This document shows, piece by piece, positions 45,739-55,425 of a stretch of DNA of 64,000 nucleotides; position 1 is the first letter of the stretch, and the number at the start of each line of letters is the position of its first letter. Origin of the DNA: Erythrobacter sp. F6033 (GTDB lineage: Bacteria; Pseudomonadota; Alphaproteobacteria; Sphingomonadales; Sphingomonadaceae). The stretch spans positions 310,001 to 374,000 of the forward strand of contig NZ_JALKAZ010000002.1 in NCBI RefSeq assembly GCF_023016005.1, read 5' to 3'. The position numbers were made by a program, and so were the translations under genes. The notes below the pieces were generated by a model that ran no database searches, was not told the DNA's origin, and saw nothing but the letters and a program-made list of their open reading frames with translations.

Positions 45739-46337
45739 GCTGGCAAGACACCACGTTCACGCAGCGCGCCAAGGACCGGAAGCAAAGGCATGCCGAGCAC
45801 CGTAAATTGATCACCTGTGATCGATTCAAACAACTGAACACCGATCGCCTCGATCCGAAACACTCCGACTGTGTAGCTTACCTCGGGCCATTCTTGTTCA
45901 AGGTAGTATTCGATGAATTCCTCCGAAAGGTCCCGAACGGTTAGGCTGGCAAGATCGGTGTGGCTCCATTCGCATGTGTCGTCGCGGACCAATGCAGCGG
46001 CGCTGTGCAACTCGATCACCTTGCCGGAAAAGAAGCGGAGATGCTCGGCAGCGTTTTCGCGCGAGGTGGGCTTATCGAAACGCTGACCACCAGCGACAAC
46101 GAGCGAGTCGCTTCCAAGAACCAATGCGCCGGGGTTGGACGGGGCGAGGGCGGCCGCCTTTGCCACGGCCAGAGCTTCGGCGATTTCAGCAGGCGCCGCG
46201 CCAGAGAGCTCCGCTTCGATAGCGCGCTCGTCAACGTCAGCAGGAATTGCCTCATAATGCACACCCGCAGCATCAAGCATGGCGCGGCGAGAGGCCGATT
46301 TTGACGCAAGGATCAGGGAGGGGCGGGCGTCACTCAT
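45735..46337 (-). CDS. maf: Maf-family nucleoside-triphosphate pyrophosphatase
   Basis: 200 residues. LILASKSASRRAMLDAAGV is the Maf start motif with the conserved SxSxRR; LVLGSDSLVV follows, and SVTVRDLS-type region and YCxxEQ-like YYLEQEWPE segment near the middle. Hydrolyses non-canonical nucleotides and can delay division. Overlaps ppsR and aroE by 4 bp each. Confidence 0.94.
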   Translation of the reverse strand: MSDARPSLILASKSASRRAMLDAAGVHYEAIPADVDERAIEAELSGAAPAEIAEALAVAKAAALAPSNPGALVLGSDSLVVAGGQRFDKPTSRENAAEHLRFFSGKVIELHSAAALVRDDTCEWSHTDLASLTVRDLSEEFIEYYLEQEWPEVSYTVGVFRIEAIGVQLFESITGDQFTVLGMPLLPVLGALRERGVLPA

Positions 46338-47179
46338 ATCGGTTTCGACACTCCATCGACTTGCCCGTCTTTGCGTTTGCGTTCTTGCACAAGACGGATG
46401 ATCGCCGCTGCGCTTTCCTCGATAGACCGGCGGGTCACATCGATTACTGGCCAGCCATTGTCCGCAAACATGCGGCGCGCGAATTGCAGCTCGGCTTTGA
46501 CCCGTTCGTCATCCACATAGGATGTTTCGGTTCCTTCATTGAGCGATAATAGCCGGTTGCGGCGGATCTGGACGAGCCGTTCGGACGCGGTGGTCAGACC
46601 AACCACAAGCGGGTGCCGCAATTGAAACAGCGATTCAGGTGGCGGACTTTCAACAACCAGAGGAATGTTCGCGGTTTTATACCCGCGATTGGCGAGATAA
46701 ATGCTCGTCGGTGTTTTCGAACTGCGCGAAACGCCTGCGAGGACAATGTCTGCCTCTTCCCAATTCTCATGCCCAATGCCGTCATCATGCGCGATGGTGA
46801 ATTGGATCGCGTCCACCCGCTTAAAGTAATCGTCATCCATCAGGTGTTGACGGCCCGGGCGACCATGCGCCTCTTGCCCCAGTTGTGATTCAAGCGCGGC
46901 CGTAACCTGATCAAGCACGGGGACCGCAGGCAGGCCAAGGTGACGGCAATGCTCTTCCAGCCGGTCTCTGGTGTCCGGGTTCACCAGCGTAAACAGCACC
47001 AAACCGGGGTTGTCGGCAAGATCAGGCACAATCCGATCAAGGTGCTGACGCGAACGTACCATCGGCCAGAAATGACGATTGACCTCGGGGTCATCAAATT
47101 GCGCGAGCGCAGCTTTGGCGATCATCTCCAGCGTTTCACCAGTGGAATCTGAGACAAGGTGCAGGTTCAGTCGGTTCAT
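46334..47179 (-). CDS. ppsR: PEP-synthase/PPDK regulatory kinase-phosphorylase (DUF299)
   Basis: 281 residues from ATG 47179; upstream in-frame codons would run through the origin gap. LHLVSDSTGETLEMIAKAALAQF and the P-loop GVSRSSKTPTSIYLANRG are DUF299 hallmarks. Known members phosphorylate and reactivate PEP synthase or pyruvate phosphate dikinase. In other alphaproteobacteria this gene lies next to oriC, opposite hemE, as here. Confidence 0.95.
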   Translation of the reverse strand: MNRLNLHLVSDSTGETLEMIAKAALAQFDDPEVNRHFWPMVRSRQHLDRIVPDLADNPGLVLFTLVNPDTRDRLEEHCRHLGLPAVPVLDQVTAALESQLGQEAHGRPGRQHLMDDDYFKRVDAIQFTIAHDDGIGHENWEEADIVLAGVSRSSKTPTSIYLANRGYKTANIPLVVESPPPESLFQLRHPLVVGLTTASERLVQIRRNRLLSLNEGTETSYVDDERVKAELQFARRMFADNGWPVIDVTRRSIEESAAAIIRLVQERKRKDGQVDGVSKPI

Positions 47180-47516
47180 AAGGTTATCGCTGGCTGCTAT
47201 CGGAGGTTGGTGAGCTTGTGGATATACAGGGGCATAAACCACGGCAAAGAACAGTCGACAAGCATGGGAGGAAATTTCATCCTCGAAACCGCGAAGTTGT
47301 GAGGGGTGCTTGTCGACACAAGCCAGCGTTTTTAAACAGGGTGGGGACAGCGTGGATAGTTTCCGCTTGACCACACAAAAGTGTAGAGTCGCATGGACAC
47401 TTTGGGGTGTTCACAGCGGGAGAAATCGGGCAGTTGCTGGTAATTCCCGCTTTCCACAGGGCCAACACCTACTCCATCCTTTTATATAAAAATTATATTA
47501 GATTAGAGGAACTCCA
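47180..47516. other. Candidate chromosomal replication origin (oriC)
   Basis: A 337-bp gene-free gap between ppsR (minus) and hemE (plus), the location of Caulobacter Cori and related origins. DnaA-box-like 9-mers are seen at 47217 (TGTGGATAT, 8 of 9), 47351 (CGTGGATAG, 7 of 9), 47407 (GTGTTCACA, 7 of 9) and 47450 (CTTTCCACA, 7 of 9). A perfect 11-bp inverted repeat flanks the middle, and an AT-rich stretch (47481-47502, TTTATATAAAAATTATATTA) lies at the right end. Genes diverge on both sides. No boxes were verified experimentally. Confidence 0.7.
47254..47317. repeat. 11-bp inverted repeat inside the candidate origin
   Basis: GTCGACAAGCA (47254-47264) and TGCTTGTCGAC (47307-47317) are exact inverted copies with a 42-nt spacer. 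The arms contain the GTCGAC palindrome. They do not match the DnaA box or the CtrA motif and could be a protein-binding pair. Confidence 0.65.
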
Positions 47517-48536
47517 ATGCCGGGCCCACTGCTCGAAACTCTCAAAGGTTCGAAACAAGAAATAGCGCCAGTTTGGCTCATGCGCCAGGCCGGTCGGTAC
47601 CTTCCTGAATATCGTGAATTACGGGCAGAGAAGGGCGGCTTTTTAGAGCTGGTCTATGACAGTGAAGCTGCCGCCGAAGTTACCGTGCAACCTATCCGCC
47701 GCTTTGGGTTTGACGGCGCAATTCTGTTTTCCGATATTCTAATCGTACCGCACGCGATGGGGCAGGGTCTGGAATTTCTCGCAGGGGAGGGACCGCATCT
47801 GAGCCCAACATTGCGCGATGTTGATCTGGCTGATTTCACCCAAGCGAAAGAGCGTTTCGATCCGGTTTATGAGACGGTTCGCCGAACCCGCCAGCAGATC
47901 TCTGATTCCGTCACGATGTTGGGCTTTGCGGGGTCTCCCTGGACAGTTGCGACGTATATGATCGCGGGACAAGGTTCCAAGAACCAGGAGCCAGCGCGAT
48001 TGATGGCGTATCGTGACCCTGCTCGTATGCAGGCGATCTGTGATGCAATCATTGAAATCTCTGTCGAGTATCTACGCGGACAGATTGATGCGGGAGCGGA
48101 AGCCATCCAGCTGTTTGATAGTTGGGCTGGCAGTCTTGCTCCGGACGAGTTTGAACGCTGGGTCATTGCACCCAATGCGAAAATCACAGCAGAGCTTAAA
48201 AGTTCGCATCCCGGCACGCCGATAATTGGCTTTCCGAAGGGTGCAGGGGCCAAATTGCCCGCATATGCGCGCGAAACCGGTGTTGATGCGATTGGCCTTG
48301 ATGAAACGCTCGATCCGGCCTGGGCCCATGCCAGCTTGCCCGAGGGAATGCCTGTTCAAGGCAATTTTGATCCGCTGCTGCTCGAAGCTGGAGGTCCTGA
48401 GATAAAGAAACGGGTTCATACGATTATTGAGGCATTTGAAGATCGGCCGCACATCTTCAATCTTGGTCATGGAATTGGCCAGTTCACGCCGATTGAGCAC
48501 GTTGAAGAGTTGCTAGAAGCCGTTCGCGGCAGTTAA
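47517..48536 (+). CDS. hemE: Uroporphyrinogen decarboxylase
   Basis: 339 residues. PVWLMRQAGRYLPEYRELR, FSDILIVPHAMG, GFAGSPWTVATYMIAGQ and FDSWAGSLAP are HemE landmarks. Converts uroporphyrinogen III to coproporphyrinogen III in haem synthesis. AGAGGAA precedes the ATG at 47517. Adjacent to the candidate origin and to hemJ. Confidence 0.98.
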   Translation: MPGPLLETLKGSKQEIAPVWLMRQAGRYLPEYRELRAEKGGFLELVYDSEAAAEVTVQPIRRFGFDGAILFSDILIVPHAMGQGLEFLAGEGPHLSPTLRDVDLADFTQAKERFDPVYETVRRTRQQISDSVTMLGFAGSPWTVATYMIAGQGSKNQEPARLMAYRDPARMQAICDAIIEISVEYLRGQIDAGAEAIQLFDSWAGSLAPDEFERWVIAPNAKITAELKSSHPGTPIIGFPKGAGAKLPAYARETGVDAIGLDETLDPAWAHASLPEGMPVQGNFDPLLLEAGGPEIKKRVHTIIEAFEDRPHIFNLGHGIGQFTPIEHVEELLEAVRGS

Positions 48537-48545
48537 AGCGGCACG

Positions 48546-48989
48546 ATGCAGGACTTTCTTCTCTCGATTTATCCATGGCTCAAAATCGGCCATGTCATCT
48601 TCATGGTGTTTTGGCTTGCGGGGCTATTTATGCTTCCGCGCCAGTGCATTTACATGCTCGATCATGAGCCAGGATCCGCTGGTGAAGCCAAATGGGCTGA
48701 GCGAATGGGCAAGCTGCGCAAAATTATCCTTACGCCGAGCTTGATCATCGTGTGGGTACTCGGGATTTCTATAGCGATTGCTATCGGTGCATTCTCGCAA
48801 GGTTGGTTGCATGCCAAACTGGCGCTCGTCCTTGGATTAACCGGCTATCATGGTTGGCTGGTTGGTCAGACTAAGAAGATGGCTCGCGGTGAGCGCCCGC
48901 TGACTGAAAAACACCTTCGGATGATTGGCGAAGTGCCTGGGTTTTTGCTCGTTCTGATCGTTGCGCTCGTTTATCTTAAGCCGTTTTGA
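48546..48989 (+). CDS. hemJ: Protoporphyrinogen oxidase HemJ
   Basis: 147 residues with about four membrane helices. The pattern LKIGHVIFMVFWLAGLFMLPR with conserved His, RMGKLRKIILTP, and AKLALVLGLTGYHGWLV is typical of HemJ. Oxidises protoporphyrinogen IX and pairs functionally with the upstream hemE in haem synthesis. 9-bp gap after hemE. The 177-bp region 48990-49166 to rho shows no gene. Confidence 0.9.
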   Translation: MQDFLLSIYPWLKIGHVIFMVFWLAGLFMLPRQCIYMLDHEPGSAGEAKWAERMGKLRKIILTPSLIIVWVLGISIAIAIGAFSQGWLHAKLALVLGLTGYHGWLVGQTKKMARGERPLTEKHLRMIGEVPGFLLVLIVALVYLKPF

Positions 48990-49166
48990 TAAATGCCGAT
49001 TGACCGCGCGATGCTGCGCCTCTAATTTATAGCTCTTAACCGGTTTGGACCGTGCATCCCTGCATTGTCCTGTCTGCTTTCTCCAAGCCCAGCCTTCATC
49101 AAAAGGCGCCTCGTTCAAGAGGTACTGACAATCCGGCCAATCCACTGATTTTGGAAATGATTTTCA

Positions 49167-50432
49167 ATGCATCTTAAAGACCTCAAAGAAAAAACCCCGG
49201 CCGAACTTGTTCAGATGGCTGAAGAACTCGGCGTCGAAGGCGCGTCGACGATGCGCCGTCAGGACCTGCTGTTCAGCATTCTGCGCGAACTCGCTGAAGA
49301 CGAAGAATACGAAGAAAAGATCATGGGTATCGGCACTATCGAAGTGCTGCAGGATGGCTTTGGCTTCCTCCGTTCACCAGAAGCGAATTATCTCGCAGGG
49401 CCCGATGATATCTATGTTTCGCCAAACCAGATCCGCAAATGGGGCCTGCGTACAGGCGACACGGTTGAAGGTGAAATTCGCGCTCCAAGAGAAGGCGAGC
49501 GTTATTTCGCACTGACCGGGCTGACGACGGTAAACTTCGAAGACCCCGCGCAGGTTCGCATGCGCACCAACTTCGACAACCTAACGCCGCTTTATCCGGA
49601 CCAGAAACTGTCGCTCGACACGCTCGATCCAACGGTAAAAGACAAATCGGCGCGTGTGATCGACATCATTTCGCCGCAAGGTAAAGGCCAGCGTGCTTTG
49701 ATCGTGGCGCCGCCGCGTACCGGTAAAACCGTGCTTCTGCAGAATATTGCGAAAGCGATCACTGACAACCACCCTGAGGTGTTCCTTCTGGTTTTGCTCG
49801 TTGACGAGCGTCCAGAGGAAGTCACCGACATGCAGCGTAGCGTGAAGGGTGAGGTTATCTCCTCCACCTTTGACGAACCAGCCAATCGCCACGTTCAAGT
49901 CGCTGAAATGGTTATTGAAAAAGCTAAACGTCTGGTTGAGCACAAGAATGACGTTGTTATCCTGCTCGACTCGATCACGCGTTTGGGCCGCGCTTACAAC
50001 ACGGTTGTGCCAAGCTCGGGCAAAGTCCTGACCGGCGGTGTTGATGCCAACGCTCTGCAGCGTCCGAAACGTTTCTTTGGTGCCGCGCGTAACATCGAAG
50101 AGGGTGGCTCACTCTCCATCATTGCCACCGCTCTGATTGATACGGGCAGCCGGATGGACGAAGTTATCTTCGAAGAATTCAAAGGCACTGGTAACTCGGA
50201 AATCGTTCTGGATCGCAAGGTTGCTGATAAGCGCATCTTCCCGGCTCTGGATGTCGGTAAATCCGGCACGCGTAAGGAAGAGCTGCTGGTCGAGAAGGAC
50301 AAGCTTTCCAAGATGTGGGTCCTTCGCCGCATTCTCATGCAGATGGGTACGATCGATGCGATGGAATTCTTGCTCGACAAGATGAAGGATTCGAAGACCA
50401 ACGAAGATTTCTTCGACACCATGAACCAGTAA
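49167..50432 (+). CDS. rho: Transcription termination factor Rho
   Basis: 421 residues. N-terminal RNA-binding part with [28 protein letters not shown] and [35 protein letters not shown]; Walker A APPRTGKT at residues 181-188; [11 protein letters not shown] and [12 protein letters not shown] in the ATPase. Hexameric RNA helicase. The long untranslated leader is compatible with autoregulated termination. Confidence 0.98.
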   Translation: MHLKDLKEKTPAELVQMAEELGVEGASTMRRQDLLFSILRELAEDEEYEEKIMGIGTIEVLQDGFGFLRSPEANYLAGPDDIYVSPNQIRKWGLRTGDTVEGEIRAPREGERYFALTGLTTVNFEDPAQVRMRTNFDNLTPLYPDQKLSLDTLDPTVKDKSARVIDIISPQGKGQRALIVAPPRTGKTVLLQNIAKAITDNHPEVFLLVLLVDERPEEVTDMQRSVKGEVISSTFDEPANRHVQVAEMVIEKAKRLVEHKNDVVILLDSITRLGRAYNTVVPSSGKVLTGGVDANALQRPKRFFGAARNIEEGGSLSIIATALIDTGSRMDEVIFEEFKGTGNSEIVLDRKVADKRIFPALDVGKSGTRKEELLVEKDKLSKMWVLRRILMQMGTIDAMEFLLDKMKDSKTNEDFFDTMNQ

Positions 50433-50450
50433 TTCGGCAAGAGCACGGCG

Positions 50451-50888
50451 ATGGAAGACACCGAAAATTCCATGGTCGTGCTCGCCATATTTGTATCCCG
50501 TTTTGAAGCGATTGCCGTTGCTTCGATGCTACGAGCATACGGTGTTCATGTGTCCTTGGACGGTGAATGGCACGCATCGATCGAATTCAATTCAATGACG
50601 CTAGGTGGGCATCGCTTGCGAGTGATGCGGCGTGATTATGGCGATGCGTGTGAAATCATTCGGCAAACCCAACTAGCCGAACGGGATTACGCGTCCAGCA
50701 AGCCCAATTCCGCACTGCTCGCCATGGTTGGATTTGTTGGCGCTGCCTTTGCGTCCTTTTTCGTTCCGGCGGTTTTGCTGGGCGCTATGCCTGCATGGAC
50801 TTTGGTGTACGTGCCATACTCGGTTTACAGCATTCCGGTCGATCCAAAGGGGAAGGCTGACTATTTTCTCACAAAGCTAGCGGAATAG
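50451..50888 (+). CDS. DUF2007-like membrane protein, hypothetical
   Basis: 145 residues. The N-terminal half has VVLAIFVSRFEAIAVASMLRAYGVHVSLDGEW, resembling the signal-transducing DUF2007 fold; a central hydrophobic segment (LLAMVGFVGAAFASFFVPAVLLG) and a second (WTLVYVPYSVYSIP) suggest membrane attachment. Function unknown. 18 bp after rho, possibly the same transcript. Confidence 0.62.
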   Translation: MEDTENSMVVLAIFVSRFEAIAVASMLRAYGVHVSLDGEWHASIEFNSMTLGGHRLRVMRRDYGDACEIIRQTQLAERDYASSKPNSALLAMVGFVGAAFASFFVPAVLLGAMPAWTLVYVPYSVYSIPVDPKGKADYFLTKLAE

Positions 50889-50949
50889 TCTCGGGCAGAG
50901 GCGGGATGTGATTGGCAAGATCAGAATTCGCCATTAAGCAATCTCCAAT

Positions 50950-51342
50950 ATGCTAAGCCAATATCTCTACATCAGCACTGCGCCGAGCCTTTCTCGCGAA
51001 GAAGTTGATTCGATTCTCGCCAGCAGCGCGCGCAACAATCCTGCGCGCGGTGTAACTGGGCTTCTGCTCTACAATGGCCGCAATTTTCTGCAGTTGCTTG
51101 AAGGCGGTGAGGCTGAACTTGTCGATCTGATGGTTCGGATCACGCATGATCCCCGTCACACTGGCGTTTCTATGCTTGAGCACCGAAAAGTCGAACAGCG
51201 TGCATGTTCTGATTGGGCGATGAAGCGCATAATGATCTCTGAAAGTGTCGAGAACCGTCGTGAGGCGCTCGATACAGACTTGCCGGAGAATTTGGATACC
51301 CAGATCCGCAAGATCATCATGAATTTTGCGGTTCTGAACTAG
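50950..51342 (+). CDS. BLUF-domain blue-light photoreceptor
   Basis: 130 residues. The flavin pocket is complete: Tyr7 in QYLYIS, Asn30 in NNPARGVTG, Gln48 in FLQLLEGG, and the WxM motif with Trp89 and Met91 in DWAMKR. Short-BLUF proteins have no output domain and act by protein contact. It binds FAD and changes state on blue light; partner unknown. No enzyme domain is fused. Confidence 0.93.
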   Translation: MLSQYLYISTAPSLSREEVDSILASSARNNPARGVTGLLLYNGRNFLQLLEGGEAELVDLMVRITHDPRHTGVSMLEHRKVEQRACSDWAMKRIMISESVENRREALDTDLPENLDTQIRKIIMNFAVLN

Positions 51343-51352
51343 GCCTACGTTT

Positions 51353-51754
51353 TCATCCTGATTTCTGGCGCTCCAGTTCAGCCGCCATCATGTCCCAAAC
51401 CTTGTTCACTGCCTTGAGTGGACGGATCATCACTTTGAAATCTTTGATTAAACCGTCGTCGTCGAACTCAATCATGTCGACACCGTTGACGGCGATGCCC
51501 TCCATCTCGGTGGTAAACTCTAGCACCACGGTATCTTTGCCCACGACCTCGCGAACATAGCGGAAGCTTCCGTTGCCAAGAGTTTGTGACGCAGCAGAAA
51601 GATAGGCGACCACGATCGGGCGGCCTTTCTGCGGTGTGTGCACGACAGGAGAATGGAACACGGCATCTTCACGCATGATTGCTGCGAGCTCATCGGGTTT
51701 GCTGCCATTCTTCGCAACTTCATGCCAACGGGATAGGGCTGTTTGGGTGTCCAT
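51353..51754 (-). CDS. SnoaL/NTF2-like protein
   Basis: 133 residues from ATG 51754, with AGGA at a suitable distance. The cone-shaped NTF2 fold is suggested by ALSRWHEVAKNGSKPDELAAIM, HSPVVHTPQKGRPIVVAYL, and FTTEMEGIAVNGVDMIEFDDDGLIKDFKVMIRP. Family members are enzymes or binders with varied roles; no active site assigned. Opposes the BLUF gene, 10 bp apart. Confidence 0.85.
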   Translation of the reverse strand: MDTQTALSRWHEVAKNGSKPDELAAIMREDAVFHSPVVHTPQKGRPIVVAYLSAASQTLGNGSFRYVREVVGKDTVVLEFTTEMEGIAVNGVDMIEFDDDGLIKDFKVMIRPLKAVNKVWDMMAAELERQKSG

Positions 51755-51902
51755 CGTATTCCTGAGAAGTGTTGATCCCAGCATTCCTACGCGATTGATC
51801 CTGTTTGGCCTATCCATGACCGACAGGTTTTGCCAAGTTCGCATTGAACGCACATAGGGGCGTATCGCACCGCAACAATGCGGGCCGTCAGGGAGAATAC
51901 CG

Positions 51903-52163
51903 ATGAAGGTCAATATCGAGATTGATTGCACGCCTGAAGAAGCACGCAGTTTTATGGGGCTTCCCGATGTTAGCGAAGCGAACAGCGTTTATGTCGACAA
52001 CATCACCAAAGCGATGAAGGGTGTGAGCAATCCGGCACAAATGCAGGAATTTGCTCAAGCTCTCGCGCCGATGGGGCAGGTCGGCTTGAAGATGTTCCAG
52101 AATTTCGTTGAAGGCGGCATGCGAGGCGGCAAGACAAAGTCTCCCCAGAAAGACGACGATTGA
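51903..52163 (+). CDS. DUF6489-like small protein
   Basis: 86 residues, MKVNIEIDCTPEEARSFMGLPDV onward, with an amphipathic helix (PAQMQEFAQALAPMGQVGLKMFQNFVEGGM) and a charged tail KTKSPQKDDD. The start is conserved in sphingomonads and no function is known. Located 21 bp before mnmE, so probably cotranscribed. Confidence 0.75.
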   Translation: MKVNIEIDCTPEEARSFMGLPDVSEANSVYVDNITKAMKGVSNPAQMQEFAQALAPMGQVGLKMFQNFVEGGMRGGKTKSPQKDDD

Positions 52164-52184
52164 TTTTCCAAAAGGCCCCTATCC

Positions 52185-53462
52185 ATGGCTGAGACGATCT
52201 TCGCGGTGTCGAGCGGCGCTCCACCGGCGGCCATTGGTGTTATCCGAATTAGTGGCCCAGATGCGCAAAAGGCGCTGAATTTGCTCTGCGGACGCGAATT
52301 CGAGCCTAGACGCGCAAGTGTTGCCAAACTGCGAAATATGAGCGGTGCGGTGCTTGATGAGGCTCTGGTGCTGTGGTTTCCCGGTCCAAAGACCGCAACA
52401 GGCGAGGATCTGGTTGAGTTTCATTGCCACGGTGGCCGTGCTGTCCTTGCCGCCGTTCAAGCCGCTCTTGGCGCGATTGACGGACTCCGACCCGCTCAAC
52501 CAGGTGAATTCACCCGGCGCGCCTTTGCGAATGGCCGGATCGATCTTGCTGAATCGGAGGGGCTAGCCGATCTGCTCTCTGCTGAAACAGAGCTTCAACG
52601 TTCGGCGGCAATTGCGAATGCAAGCGGAAAGCTGTCTGGGCAAGTCGAAGCGTGGCGCTCCGAATTGCTGCGGCTTTCGGCGCAGATCGAAGCTGCTCTC
52701 GATTTCTCAGATGAAGACGATGTAAGTGAATTGCCCAAGGGTTTCGTGAGTGATGTTGAATTGCTTGCGAAAGAGTTGGCGGATTGGTTGGAAAGGCCTC
52801 GCTCGGACAAGCTGGGCGAGGGATTCCGTGTCGTTCTGGCAGGTCCACCCAACTCGGGGAAATCGACGCTCTTCAATGCTCTGATCGAAAGTGAAGCCGC
52901 GATCACATCTCCGATTGCCGGGACAACAAGAGATGTGATTGAGCGACCTGTTTCAATCGGCGGAGCGCCATTCTTGTTTGTGGACACCGCCGGCCTCAGA
53001 GACGACAGCGATGATGAGATCGAAGGAATAGGCATAGATCGCGCTAAAGCTGAATTGGAGCGCGCCGATCTAATCCTATGGCTTGGCGACGAAGGTGAAG
53101 GCCCGGCCGAAGCATATGAAATTGATGCACGGACCGACGAAGCTTCACACCTAGCAAAAGAACAATCCTTAGCGTCGGTTTCCGCGGTAACAGGCGAGGG
53201 TGTTGCTGAGTTAAAAATGCGGTTGGTGGAACTGGCGCGCGCTGCGTTGCCGAAGCCGGGAGAGGCTGCGTTGAATGCGCGGCAACATGGGCGCTTGAGC
53301 GAGGCACTGGCAGCGCTGAAAGGCGCAGGGGGGCAGTCAGATTTGCTCTTGATAGGCGAAGAGTTGCGGACCGCGCGCGTCGCGTTCGATCGTTTGATAG
53401 GTCGCGCAACGACTGAAGACATGCTCGACGCGCTATTCGGGCGGTTTTGTATCGGGAAGTAG
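52185..53462 (+). CDS. mnmE: tRNA modification GTPase MnmE
   Basis: 425 residues. N-terminal tetrahydrofolate-binding domain, LAESEGLADLL helical region, G domain with G1 GPPNSGKS (220-227), G2 TTRD and G3 DTAGLRD, and the C-terminal catalytic Cys in LFGRFCIGK. With MnmG it modifies the wobble uridine of some tRNAs. Gene order mnmE-mnmG-rsmG-parA-parB is the classical origin-proximal order. Confidence 0.97.
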   Translation: MAETIFAVSSGAPPAAIGVIRISGPDAQKALNLLCGREFEPRRASVAKLRNMSGAVLDEALVLWFPGPKTATGEDLVEFHCHGGRAVLAAVQAALGAIDGLRPAQPGEFTRRAFANGRIDLAESEGLADLLSAETELQRSAAIANASGKLSGQVEAWRSELLRLSAQIEAALDFSDEDDVSELPKGFVSDVELLAKELADWLERPRSDKLGEGFRVVLAGPPNSGKSTLFNALIESEAAITSPIAGTTRDVIERPVSIGGAPFLFVDTAGLRDDSDDEIEGIGIDRAKAELERADLILWLGDEGEGPAEAYEIDARTDEASHLAKEQSLASVSAVTGEGVAELKMRLVELARAALPKPGEAALNARQHGRLSEALAALKGAGGQSDLLLIGEELRTARVAFDRLIGRATTEDMLDALFGRFCIGK

Positions 53463-53481
53463 AGGGTTGGGACCGGGCAAG

Positions 53482-53497
53482 TGTTTCACGTGAAACA
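53482..53497. other. parS centromere site 1 (intergenic)
   Basis: TGTTTCACGTGAAACA, a perfect 16-bp palindrome identical to the bacterial parS consensus, in the 97-bp gap between mnmE and mnmG. It is the expected ParB binding site, about 6 kb from the candidate origin. The gap has no other feature I can support. Confidence 0.92.
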
Positions 53498-53559
53498 CAT
53501 GGAGACCTGACGCAAAATCGACTTTGACGCGGAGAGGCACAATCTCTATTTGCGCGACT

Positions 53560-55425
53560 ATGCAGAATTTCGATGTCCTTGTAATCGGCGGCGGTCACGC
53601 CGGTGTAGAAGCGGCCTGCGCCGCTGCACGCATGGGCGCGCGGACCGGACTCGTCAGCTTCGATCTGGATGCCGTTGGGGCTATGAGTTGCAATCCCGCA
53701 ATTGGTGGTCTGGGTAAAGGTCATCTCATGCGCGAAGTCGATGCTCTCGACGGAGTTCTAGGTAGGGCGGCTGATGCTGGGGCGATCCACTACCGAATGC
53801 TCAATAAGTCAAAGGGCAGCGCCGTTTGGGGGCCACGGGTTCAAGCGGACAGGGTTCTCTTCAAAGCGGCTGTTCAAAGCATTGTTGGCAAACAGAGCAA
53901 TTTGACGTTGATCGAGGGAGAGGCCGCAGCTCTCGTTCTTGAAGGTGGCTTTGTCGCTGGCCTCGAACTGGCAGACCAGACAATTATTAGTGCACCGCGT
54001 GTCGTGCTCTGCACAGGCACGTTCCTTGGCGGAATACTGTTCCGCGGCGAAGAACGCTTTGAAGGCGGCCGCATCGGAGAGAACGCGGCTACAAAGCTCG
54101 CCCAGCAACTCCGAGATGCCGAGTTGCCAATGGCCCGGCTTAAGACGGGTACGCCACCTCGGCTTGATGGACGGACAATCGATTGGGCTGTGCTGCCCGA
54201 ACAGCATTCCGATACCGATGATTGGACCATGTCGCCGCTTACAGAGAAGCGACCTAACCCTCAGGTCTTTTGCGCAATCACGCGGACAACACAGGAATCG
54301 CACGATACCATCCGCGAAAACCTTCATCGGTCTCCTCTCTTTTCGGGGGCAATTGATGCTGCGGGACCGCGCTATTGCCCCTCTATCGAAGACAAGATCC
54401 ACCGATTCGGGGATCGAGATGGCCATCAGGTTTTTCTCGAGCCAGAGGGGCTGAACACACATCTCGTTTATCCCAATGGCATAAGCACATCTCTACCGGT
54501 CGACGTGCAGCAGAATATGCTGCGCGCGATGCCTGGTCTGGGACAGGTCAAGATGGTCGTCCCTGGCTATGCCGTCGAATATGACCACATTGATCCACGT
54601 GCCCTGACGCCTGATTTGCAAGTGCGGGCGATCCCCGGGCTGTATTGTGCAGGCCAGATCAATGGCACGACAGGCTATGAAGAGGCGGCCGCTCAAGGGC
54701 TTATTGCTGGGCTTGAAGCGGCGGCTGCAGAGCTTGGGAGGGCGCGGCCCAAGCTTGATCGCGCCAATTCGTACATTGCCGTAATGATCGATGATCTCAC
54801 CCTGCAGGGCGTAAGCGAACCTTACCGTATGCTCACATCCCGCGCGGAATACCGCCTCCGGTTGCGCGCAAACAATGCCTCTACCCGCCTGACACCGTTG
54901 GGCATCGAGGTTGGATGTGTCGGTGCGGAGCGTCGCAATTGGTTTGAGCGGCGCGAGGAAAATCGCACTCGAATTGATGCCGTGTTTGGGAAGCCTGTTC
55001 ACGCACGTGAACTGTCGGACGCGGGCCTATCTGTGCGGCGCGACAGCGGTGAAAAACATCTGCGCGAATGGCTTCGTCATGACGGAATCGATCTGAAAAC
55101 TCTGGAGCCGTGGATGGATGGCGCAACTGAGTTGGACCACCTTTTGGCGGAAGAAATGGCTGAAGACGCCAATTACGCGCCATATCTGGAGCGGCAGGAG
55201 GCCGAACTGCGAGATTTGCGTGCAAGCGAACAATTGCCGCTAACACCTGACTTTCCATATGGCCAAGTGCCCGGTCTTTCCAATGAGATGGTTGAGCGTC
55301 TGGGTAAGGCCGCACCAGGAACACTGGCTGCAGCTGGCCGGGTGCCAGGGGTGACCCCGGCTGCGCTCTCAGCATTGCTCGTCCATGCACGCCGTTATCA
55401 GCAATCAGGTCAGTTTGCAGCGTGA
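53560..55425 (+). CDS. mnmG: tRNA uridine-5-carboxymethylaminomethyl modification enzyme MnmG
   Basis: 621 residues from ATG 53560. The FAD loop is [12 protein letters not shown] (about residues 8-19). [32 protein letters not shown] and [16 protein letters not shown] [18 protein letters not shown] are MnmG landmarks. Partner of MnmE. Stop overlaps the rsmG start (GTGA). Confidence 0.97.
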   Translation: MQNFDVLVIGGGHAGVEAACAAARMGARTGLVSFDLDAVGAMSCNPAIGGLGKGHLMREVDALDGVLGRAADAGAIHYRMLNKSKGSAVWGPRVQADRVLFKAAVQSIVGKQSNLTLIEGEAAALVLEGGFVAGLELADQTIISAPRVVLCTGTFLGGILFRGEERFEGGRIGENAATKLAQQLRDAELPMARLKTGTPPRLDGRTIDWAVLPEQHSDTDDWTMSPLTEKRPNPQVFCAITRTTQESHDTIRENLHRSPLFSGAIDAAGPRYCPSIEDKIHRFGDRDGHQVFLEPEGLNTHLVYPNGISTSLPVDVQQNMLRAMPGLGQVKMVVPGYAVEYDHIDPRALTPDLQVRAIPGLYCAGQINGTTGYEEAAAQGLIAGLEAAAAELGRARPKLDRANSYIAVMIDDLTLQGVSEPYRMLTSRAEYRLRLRANNASTRLTPLGIEVGCVGAERRNWFERREENRTRIDAVFGKPVHARELSDAGLSVRRDSGEKHLREWLRHDGIDLKTLEPWMDGATELDHLLAEEMAEDANYAPYLERQEAELRDLRASEQLPLTPDFPYGQVPGLSNEMVERLGKAAPGTLAAAGRVPGVTPAALSALLVHARRYQQSGQFAA

